Positions 45,227-52,361 of a stretch of DNA of 64,000 bases are shown piece after piece. Source of the DNA: Acidobacteriota bacterium (lineage in GTDB: Bacteria; Acidobacteriota; Holophagae; Acanthopleuribacterales; Acanthopleuribacteraceae); the NCBI GenBank assembly GCA_020637335.1, contig JACJWC010000006.1:1-64000 (forward strand), read 5' to 3'. Every line of letters begins with the position of its first letter. Position 1 is the stretch's first letter. Made by a program: the position numbers and the translations under genes. The notes under the pieces were generated by a model, which saw only the letters and a list, made by a program, of their open reading frames with translations, was not told the origin of the DNA and made no database searches.

Positions 45227-47644
45227 ATGACTCATCCCGATAAAATTGGCCGCTACCAAATTGAGTCCCTCCTCGGCGAAGGGGCTATGGGCTCCGTTTA
45301 CAAAGCGTTTGATCCGATCATTAAGCGGACCGTCGCCATTAAAACCATTAAGATGCAGCATTTTGAGCTGGATTCAGAACGCGAACAGTTTCTCAAACGC
45401 TTTAATAATGAAGCCCAGGTTTGCGGCAAACTGCATCATCCCAATATCGTAATCCTTTACGATCTGGGCCAGGAGGGCGACGGCCCCTTTATCGCGATGG
45501 AATATCTCGAAGGCCAGACCCTCGACAAAAAAATAAAAAAACGTCAGCTCACCGATTACCGCGAGATTCAGGATGTGCTCAACCAAATCGCCGAAGCATT
45601 GGATTACGCCCATGAACACGGTATCGTTCACCGCGACATTAAACCCCACAATATCCTGATCACAGATACAGGTGTCGCAAAGATGATGGATTTTGGTATC
45701 GCTAAGGGTGGCGATGCCAAAATGACCAAAACCGGATTTTTTGTCGGCACGCCCAGCTACTCCAGCCCCGAGCAAATTTCGGGCGAACAGGTCGATCATC
45801 GTTCCGATCTATTCAGTTTTGGTGTATTGGCCCATGAATTCATCACAGGCCATATCCCCTTCAGTGGTCACAATATTTCCTCCATCTTGTATCAAGTCGT
45901 GAATGGCCAACCCAAATTTGAGCACATTCCACGCGACTTGGATGCTTTGAGCCTGGAATTCAAACAAATCTTTACCAAGATGCTGCACAAAAATGCCAGC
46001 GAACGGTTTGATTCGGCCAAGGCGTTTATGCAGGCACTCAGCCCGATCCTGACAGAGGGCATCCGGGTCACTGGCCAACAGCCGGTCGTTCAACCGACCG
46101 CCCCCTTTGAGGCCAAAACCGTTCAAGCTACGCAACCTCAGGTCCGAACTGCGCCCCAAAAACCACCCGTGAATACGGCTGCGCACACCAACCCGATGCC
46201 GGGTTGGGACACGCCAACCCGGCAAATCACCAAAGCAGGTGTCACCCTCGGAAAGACGACCGGCCCGACAGCGCTTCACGTTCAGGCACCTACTGCCCAA
46301 ACCGAAATCCAAGGCCCCAGCCAAACAAGTAAAAAAGGCCTGTGGTTAACCCTATGCGGCCTTGTCCTGATCGGCGTCCTAGCTGTTGTTTTTTGGCCCC
46401 GAAAACCCATTCTAGACGGACCCAAACCCGACCCGATCGTTGTGCCACCCGTAACCAAGGATCCTGAAATAGTAAAAACCCGCAGCTTGCTGTTTGGGAG
46501 TACACCTCAAGGTGCAGTCGTGTGGGTTGATGGTCGCGATATCGGCAAAACACCGATGACCCATTATTTTCCACTGGACTTGGAAAAACCCTACTCCATT
46601 AGGATCGAAAAGGAAGGATATGAACCTGTCGAACGCACCTTGGACCCGACCCAGGGTTGGGATCCCGAAATGCACCTGACATTGGTCGAAATCCCCAAAG
46701 AGGATTTGCCCGATTTAACCCCAGAGCAGCAGGAAGATCCCGTAGCGCTGGCGCGTGCGCGCGAAAAGAAAGCTTGGAGCGCCATCGAAAACTCACGCCA
46801 AATCGACGATTTCACCAATTTCCTTAAAAATTACCCGGACAGTCCCAATCGCAGTATCGCCCAATTGCGCATTTCTGCTCTGCAACAAGATGCGGATCTG
46901 GACCGGGCTTTGACCAGCAATGATCCTTCTTTCGCCCGGGCCTTTCTCGATAAATATCCCGGGTCCGTCAATACCGATCGCGTTCGCGACCGGCTCAAAC
47001 GCTTCGAGGTCATTGCAGCCTACGATCAAGCCATGCGCTCGGACAATGCCGGTTCCCTCAACGCCCTGATCCGCGAGTATGGAAACGTTTTAACCGATAT
47101 CCAAAAACAAGCCATTCAGAATAAGTTGAAAACACTGAACGCCGCCAAAGAAGAAGTGACCGCTTACCAATCCGTTGAAAATGCAAATGATATTTTTGCC
47201 ATTAATGCATATTTGTCACAGTACGGCGGTGTGGATCCAGACCATACTGAGACGGTTCTAAAACGCAAACAGACCTTGCAAAAGGATCAGTTTCAAGCTT
47301 TGACTCAACAGTTACAGCATAAACCCGACAAGAAATATAAGGTATCCGACAAAACGGAAGGGATGGTTGTGGAATTAAAATTCAAGAAGGCACCACCCAT
47401 TGAGCTGTCCTCTGCTGAACTTGTCTGGCAACTCAACGAACTGCAACCTCAGATTGTGCCGATGCAAGGTTCCGGCACCCAATTCTCCGCTACGGTTATT
47501 AATAACTTCCTGGATAACGGCACTTTGAAATATCACTTTGCCGTTCGCGATAAAAGCGGCGAACGCTATGAGCTGGAAGCCAAAAGCTTTGAAACCCAAA
47601 TCGTTAAACTCGAGGCCAAAGACAAGGTCGTCATTACCTACTAA
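45227..47644 (+). CDS. Ser/Thr protein kinase with PEGA domain
   Basis: A single-pass membrane kinase of 805 residues. The catalytic domain (about 9-275) has GEGAMGSVYKAFD, the VAIK lysine, IVHRDIKPHNILI, MMDFGIAKG and TPSYSSPEQ, so it should be active. A Pro/Gln/Thr-rich linker leads to a membrane helix at about 368-392 (GLWLTLCGLVLIGVLAVVFW). Outside lie a PEGA domain (about 418-488, GSTPQGAVVWVDGRDIGKTP), a helical stretch that looks TPR-like, and a C-terminal beta-rich domain of about 90 residues with no assigned family. It has its own promoter; the ribosome binding site is weak. Confidence 0.92.
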   Translation: MTHPDKIGRYQIESLLGEGAMGSVYKAFDPIIKRTVAIKTIKMQHFELDSEREQFLKRFNNEAQVCGKLHHPNIVILYDLGQEGDGPFIAMEYLEGQTLDKKIKKRQLTDYREIQDVLNQIAEALDYAHEHGIVHRDIKPHNILITDTGVAKMMDFGIAKGGDAKMTKTGFFVGTPSYSSPEQISGEQVDHRSDLFSFGVLAHEFITGHIPFSGHNISSILYQVVNGQPKFEHIPRDLDALSLEFKQIFTKMLHKNASERFDSAKAFMQALSPILTEGIRVTGQQPVVQPTAPFEAKTVQATQPQVRTAPQKPPVNTAAHTNPMPGWDTPTRQITKAGVTLGKTTGPTALHVQAPTAQTEIQGPSQTSKKGLWLTLCGLVLIGVLAVVFWPRKPILDGPKPDPIVVPPVTKDPEIVKTRSLLFGSTPQGAVVWVDGRDIGKTPMTHYFPLDLEKPYSIRIEKEGYEPVERTLDPTQGWDPEMHLTLVEIPKEDLPDLTPEQQEDPVALARAREKKAWSAIENSRQIDDFTNFLKNYPDSPNRSIAQLRISALQQDADLDRALTSNDPSFARAFLDKYPGSVNTDRVRDRLKRFEVIAAYDQAMRSDNAGSLNALIREYGNVLTDIQKQAIQNKLKTLNAAKEEVTAYQSVENANDIFAINAYLSQYGGVDPDHTETVLKRKQTLQKDQFQALTQQLQHKPDKKYKVSDKTEGMVVELKFKKAPPIELSSAELVWQLNELQPQIVPMQGSGTQFSATVINNFLDNGTLKYHFAVRDKSGERYELEAKSFETQIVKLEAKDKVVITY

Positions 47645-47670
47645 ATCAAGCATCAGGGATGGGAGTCCAT

Positions 47671-48405
47671 ATGAAAATCAAATTGATCATTATGAGTTGT
47701 TTAAGCTTGACGGTATTTGCCCAGGACTGGAACTTTTCACTGGGCGTCAAGTTCTGGCCCTCAAATTTTGAAACGTCCCGCGCAGACGGCGAACAAACTC
47801 GGACCGGAGACGGCAGTGGTTCGGTCGGCGGTTTGTCGATGGCGCTCACCCGTGAAAAATTGACCTTTGCGCTCACGGCCATGACCGACATTTCGGAGTA
47901 CACACCCTTTAACGCAGAAGATTCCGGCTTTGATCAAAAGTACAAAAAAGAAGATTATGACTTTACGGTCAACTACTCTTTCTCCACCCATTTCGGTGCC
48001 AATATCGGTTATAAACGGGTTGTCTCAAACGCCGATAATCGTCTGAGCGATGGCACCTTTGTCTCCAGTCGTGATTTTGATATGAACGGCCTAATTGTGG
48101 GCGGCTTTTGGAAACACCAACTGGAATCCGTGCCTTTGGTCTTCTCGGCCGGGATTGGCTATGGTTTCTTAAGCACATCCGACATTCAGGTAAGCGCACC
48201 GGGCGTGGATTTCAGTCTTGATACAGATGACGCCTCAGGGATCATGTGGGAAGCAGGCGCCAACTATGTAGTGAGCCGCGTGGTTTTGAGTCTGACCTAT
48301 AAATTCCAGGACTTTAAATATGACGTCAACCTGGATGACAGCACTTCCTACGAAACCAAAGACCAATTAGGCGGCTTCCAACTCGGCGTTCGCTACCACT
48401 TTTAG
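47671..48405 (+). CDS. Outer-membrane beta-barrel protein
   Basis: A 244-residue protein with a signal peptide (MKIKLIIMSCLSLTVFA) and a mature part of alternating amphipathic strands rich in aromatic residues, ending LGVRYHF, a typical outer-membrane insertion signal. It resembles small OmpA/OmpW-like barrels in length but has no plug or peptidoglycan-binding domain. GGGAG precedes the ATG at 47671. It lies 26 bases after the kinase gene and may be cotranscribed with it. Confidence 0.8.
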   Translation: MKIKLIIMSCLSLTVFAQDWNFSLGVKFWPSNFETSRADGEQTRTGDGSGSVGGLSMALTREKLTFALTAMTDISEYTPFNAEDSGFDQKYKKEDYDFTVNYSFSTHFGANIGYKRVVSNADNRLSDGTFVSSRDFDMNGLIVGGFWKHQLESVPLVFSAGIGYGFLSTSDIQVSAPGVDFSLDTDDASGIMWEAGANYVVSRVVLSLTYKFQDFKYDVNLDDSTSYETKDQLGGFQLGVRYHF

Positions 48406-48412
48406 ATAAACA

Positions 48413-48453
48413 TGCGGGGTCCGTGAGCTAGACCACGGTCAAGCGGCCCCGCA
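48413..48453 (+). terminator. Hairpin after the beta-barrel gene
   Basis: The outer stem is TGCGGGG (48413-48419) with CCCCGCA (48447-48453). The inner stem is CCGTG (48421-48425) with CACGG (48434-48438). There is no T-run, so it may act as a rho-linked pause or an mRNA-stabilising hairpin. It includes CGGTCAAGC at 48436-48444, which recurs in a hairpin at 52.2 kb. Confidence 0.5.
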
Positions 48454-48499
48454 CCACCTAGATTGATCAGGGTAGTATTTATCCTGAAAGGATGGCTTC

Positions 48500-49648
48500 A
48501 TGCTCCGAACCCACGCGTGCCTGCGCCTGCTCTTATTTTTTTTGTGGGCTGGAATTCTCCTTGCCCAAAGTTCTACCAAGGTGGGCATTCTCTCCGCCCC
48601 AACCTTTATTACGGAGCAGGACATATGGATCAATGAAGACAACCGTTTAGAAATTCTCCTTCCGCACCCCAACAGTGATGGCTATGACCCCAGTGGCGGC
48701 GCCAACTTGCAGTACCGCATTAAGATCTTGCTGGGGTGCGAGGTCTACTACAACACCACCGTCAAACGCAGCAGTTGGCCCACCATCTGGAAAAACTTCT
48801 TCGAAATCCCATTTGACGATTACCAAATCCAAATCAGCCGAGAAACCACGATTGGCAAAACGGCCCCACCGCCCAGTTCACCGGGCACAGTTTTAGTCGG
48901 TCCAAATGGTGGCACACCCGCGGAACTGGTCCCCACCAATCACCTGGAGATCAAGCGCTGGACTTTGCATGTCCCCAAAATTGGCGGCGGCTTTGAAGGC
49001 AGTTTGTCGTTCAACAACCGCTTTCCCGACTTACCGGCCACCATTTACACCGCAGGATTTGATGCACAAGGCAACCTAATCTCTGGCACGGTCAAATCGG
49101 TAACGGTCATTGGGCAACGACCGGTCATTCCCGTCTACGCGCGCCAGGCCGGTCAATCTGCTCTGTATGACATGACCATGACCGATAAAATCTCCCACAT
49201 CGGGTGGTTCGAACCCATGAACCGCCATTTTGTTTCGGTCTCCATTTCCTATAAAAACCTGGCCGAAAACGCGCTGGCCGCAACCATTGCTGAAACGGAC
49301 CTGGAAGCACCCGAACAAACAGGCGAAGCCTTCGTTCTTGAGGCCCGCAAAAGTGGCAATTTTTGGGATGGCGTCGCGATCCTTAATCTGACATCGACCC
49401 AAACGGCCCAAATCACCGCCTATCAGCGCAGCCTGGAAACCGGCGATATCTTGCAAAGCACCCCTTTGGGCAGCCTGGGACCCGGTCGCAAACTGTTAAG
49501 TGTGCTTTCCGAAGTATTTCCATTGTCTGGTAACGCTTACTACACCATTGAGTCCGATCAGGCCGAAATTCAGGTTCTCGGACTGCGCGGCAGTTTAACG
49601 GCACAACCCGCACTCCTGGTCGGCAGCCAGGTGTTTAAAAACCGCTAG
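48500..49648 (+). CDS. Secreted protein, short member of a tandem paralogous pair
   Basis: A 382-residue exported protein with a clear signal peptide (MLRTHACLRLLLFFLWAGIL then LAQ). The mature part is beta-rich: APTFITEQDIWI, RLEILLPHPNSDGYD, FEGSLSFNNRFPDLPATIY, and KISHIGWFEPMNRHF. The same order of motifs fills the C-terminal 360 residues of the next gene. Function and family are unknown to me; adhesion or enzyme-inhibitor roles cannot be distinguished. A TAGTAT box lies about 26 bases before the ATG. Confidence 0.75.
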   Translation: MLRTHACLRLLLFFLWAGILLAQSSTKVGILSAPTFITEQDIWINEDNRLEILLPHPNSDGYDPSGGANLQYRIKILLGCEVYYNTTVKRSSWPTIWKNFFEIPFDDYQIQISRETTIGKTAPPPSSPGTVLVGPNGGTPAELVPTNHLEIKRWTLHVPKIGGGFEGSLSFNNRFPDLPATIYTAGFDAQGNLISGTVKSVTVIGQRPVIPVYARQAGQSALYDMTMTDKISHIGWFEPMNRHFVSVSISYKNLAENALAATIAETDLEAPEQTGEAFVLEARKSGNFWDGVAILNLTSTQTAQITAYQRSLETGDILQSTPLGSLGPGRKLLSVLSEVFPLSGNAYYTIESDQAEIQVLGLRGSLTAQPALLVGSQVFKNR

Positions 49649-49659
49649 GAGGCGAACGG

Positions 49660-52176
49660 ATGTTGCTCTTCTTTTTCTTGCTATTCCAGGACCCGACCCA
49701 AGCAATGGTTTGCGAACCGGTCACCCATGTGGTCCCAGTTGAGTTTGGATCCACTTACTGTGTTTTTGAGGTAGATGTGACCGCCTGCGGCGCGGTTGCG
49801 TCCATTCAGCCAATCACCTCGAAACAAGGATTCCCCCAACAGGTCCTGATGCCCGGCCTTCAATTGGTCCAGTTCGCTGGCTTAACCCCTTCAACCTATG
49901 AGTTTTGTGTGCAACATTTCTGCGATCCGCCTTGCGATGTCAGCAACTTAGGTCCAAGCAACTGCATAACTATTGATTTGTCGAATTGTATTCCGCCGAC
50001 AAATTACGGATTGGTAAACAAAACTGCCACCACCATAACCGTTGATGCGATTTATCCAGACTGCGGTGGTAAGTTTGAAATTTTTGATGACCTTATGAAC
50101 CCGCCCTTGCTTTCGCAATCGGTTCCTGATGGTCACCAGCAGATCACCTTCAGCAACCTGATGCCCGACACGGATTACATTGTTTGTTACACCAACCGTT
50201 GCCGGCCTGCGGGAATTCCTGATTGTACAACGTTCATTTCGGCCCCACCTGTGTGCCAAATTCTGAGAACGGAGGCACTCACTACCTGCGATGCTCCGGC
50301 CAGTTATTCACTTCAGGCAAGAAGCCCCAATAGTATTACCGTTCAATCCAACTTTGGCCCTTACGGCGGCCGAGTTCAGGCCAAGATTGGCACCTCCGTC
50401 ATTGCTCAAGCAATCGCTCAGCCGGGTACACAGAGTGTTCTTTTGGGCGGCTTAGCGGGTGGCACAACTTATTCCGTCTGTTTCCAAAATGCTTGCGATT
50501 TTGGGCTTAATTTCTATTCACCGACGCTTTGCGCCTCGATTACAACTGAGGTCGAATGCCGGGTCATTGAGGATATTGCCCTCAAAACGCTAACACCCTT
50601 CACGTTTGAGGCCGAAGCGACGTTTGGCGATTTTGGAGGCAGCGCCAAACTCTACAAGGTGGATGGCAGCTTTACCGAAACCTTCTACAGCAAAGGTTTT
50701 CAAAAAATCCGGAACCCTTATCAATTGGAGCCCAATACCACCTACATCCTTTGCGTGCGCAATGCCTGCAACGTCAATCAGACCCAATTCACCGAAGAAA
50801 ACTGTATTTCGATCAATACACCGCCCGAGATGTGTGTGCCACCCCCCAGTTTAATGGTTACCGATATCACCTCCAACAGCATGCGCTTGGTGGCGACGGC
50901 TGGTCCGTTTGGCGCACAAGTGACTATGGTGTCTGGCAGCAAATCGCGCTCTCGTGAAATGGCCGCAAACAGTACCGAAAAAGAAGTCAATTTTTTGCCC
51001 GATGCCACCACTTTCCGAATCGAGATCCGCAATCACTGTTACAACGGCGGACTGAGTGATCCGATCACAGCCACTGCGACCACCCTTTCAGCAGAGGAGA
51101 GCAATGGTTACCTCAGCCCACCCACCTTCGTCACGGAACAGCTGATTTGGGCTGAAAAAGGCCGCGTCCGACTCGTATTGCCCAATCCCAATTCCGACGG
51201 CTGGGATCGCTTTGGCAACGCCGACCTGGCCTACCAGGTCCGCATGACGCTCAAGGACTGTGATGCCGATCCTCTGTACGACGGTATTGTCACCTCGAAT
51301 AAATGGCCAAAATTACTGGTCATCCCGGTTCCCATCCCGGCAACGGAATACGAGGTTCAAGTTCGTCGAACCCTTGCAAATTCCAAAGGGGGCGGGACTT
51401 CAAAAGGCACCGTTTTGGTTGGGCCCAGTAATGACAATACCACCCAAATTTCCACCACTTTGACCGATGTCAAGCGCTGGCTTCTGCATGTCCCGCGCAA
51501 AAGCGGGGGATTTGAAGGGACTTTGGTGCTCAACAATCGTTTCCCCGACCTGCCCGCTGTGATTTGGGTCGCCGGTTATGACGCCAATGGCCAGTACGTG
51601 CCCGGCTCAACAACCTCCCTCTTGGTGGTTGGTTCGCGCGCAGAAATCCCTATTTACCCCGTCAGTGGTTCGAGTATTTCGCTCTACTCAGGCAGTATGA
51701 CCGATTTGGTCAGTCATATCGGCCTTTTTGAGGAATACAATCGCCACACCCTAGAAACGGCCGTCACGTATCGCAAATCCGGAGACCCTGAAGGACTGAC
51801 CGCGACGGTCCAGGAATCGGACTTCTCAAAAGGAGATCCGATTGGCGCCTTTTTCACGATTGAAGGCCGAACCGCACCCGACTTTTGGGACGGTGTTGCG
51901 GTCCTCAACTTGGCAGGCAATAGCACAACTGAAGTCATTGTGAAGCAACGTCACAATGGAGACGACAGCGTGCTGGCCGAAATGAGTCTTGGCAATGTTT
52001 TACCCGGCCAGAAACGGCTCTCCGTGCTGAGCGATCAGTTCCCACTCTGCACAGACTGCTACTACACCTTAGAAGCCAAAGACCCGAAAAAAACTTTCCA
52101 GGTTCTGGGTCTACGCGGAACTTTGACCACCGAAAGCAGCGTGCTGGTCGAGAGCAAGTCTTTTAAAAAATACTAA
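49660..52176 (+). CDS. Secreted protein with Cys-rich FN3-like repeats and paralogous C-terminal module
   Basis: An 838-residue exported protein with a short signal (MLLFFFLLFQDPTQA). Residues about 18-475 hold five or so fibronectin-III-like units. Each has a late LxPxTxYxxCVxNxC pattern (for example LTPSTYEFCVQHFC, LMPDTDYIVCYTNRC, LEPNTTYILCVRNAC). The C-terminal module (about 483-838) parallels the preceding gene: PPTFVTEQLIW, PNPNSDGWD, GTLVLNNRFPDLPA, VSHIGLFEEYNRH, LGLRGTLT. The genes are 11 bases apart with AGGAGG between, so they form one transcript. Cysteine richness implies disulphides outside the cytosol. Function unknown. Confidence 0.75.
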   Translation: MLLFFFLLFQDPTQAMVCEPVTHVVPVEFGSTYCVFEVDVTACGAVASIQPITSKQGFPQQVLMPGLQLVQFAGLTPSTYEFCVQHFCDPPCDVSNLGPSNCITIDLSNCIPPTNYGLVNKTATTITVDAIYPDCGGKFEIFDDLMNPPLLSQSVPDGHQQITFSNLMPDTDYIVCYTNRCRPAGIPDCTTFISAPPVCQILRTEALTTCDAPASYSLQARSPNSITVQSNFGPYGGRVQAKIGTSVIAQAIAQPGTQSVLLGGLAGGTTYSVCFQNACDFGLNFYSPTLCASITTEVECRVIEDIALKTLTPFTFEAEATFGDFGGSAKLYKVDGSFTETFYSKGFQKIRNPYQLEPNTTYILCVRNACNVNQTQFTEENCISINTPPEMCVPPPSLMVTDITSNSMRLVATAGPFGAQVTMVSGSKSRSREMAANSTEKEVNFLPDATTFRIEIRNHCYNGGLSDPITATATTLSAEESNGYLSPPTFVTEQLIWAEKGRVRLVLPNPNSDGWDRFGNADLAYQVRMTLKDCDADPLYDGIVTSNKWPKLLVIPVPIPATEYEVQVRRTLANSKGGGTSKGTVLVGPSNDNTTQISTTLTDVKRWLLHVPRKSGGFEGTLVLNNRFPDLPAVIWVAGYDANGQYVPGSTTSLLVVGSRAEIPIYPVSGSSISLYSGSMTDLVSHIGLFEEYNRHTLETAVTYRKSGDPEGLTATVQESDFSKGDPIGAFFTIEGRTAPDFWDGVAVLNLAGNSTTEVIVKQRHNGDDSVLAEMSLGNVLPGQKRLSVLSDQFPLCTDCYYTLEAKDPKKTFQVLGLRGTLTTESSVLVESKSFKKY

Positions 52177-52181
52177 ATGCT

Positions 52182-52204
52182 TTGACCGCGCTTGGCGCGG
52201 TCAA
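52182..52204 (+). terminator. Hairpin after the secreted paralogue pair
   Basis: TTGACCGCG pairs with CGCGGTCAA around the five-base loop CTTGG, giving a nine-base perfect stem. There is no T-run after it. It lies six bases after the stop and shares CGGTCAAGC with the hairpin at 48.4 kb. The remaining bases to polA (52205-52361) hold no gene that I can see, only a TATGAT -10-like box at 52331. Confidence 0.55.
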
Positions 52205-52361
52205 GCCGCCTCCAACGTTATCGGCCTTCTGGTGGGTGTGAATGCCATGCCTTTTTCGGGCGCCTAGACTCCTTCTGCTTTCTTCGCGTATGGGTTGGGG
52301 AAGGCCTACCCCCATCGACCCGGAAGGGTTATGATGCGCGGGACACCAGCAGGAGGCTCCG

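Noticed and set aside
45809..46324. Open frame of 171 codons on the minus strand
   Set aside because: Antisense to the linker and kinase region of the PEGA kinase; no start signals.
48413..52206. Mobile element bounded by the two hairpins
   Set aside because: No transposase, target duplication or terminal inverted repeats are seen; only a nine-base shared sequence.
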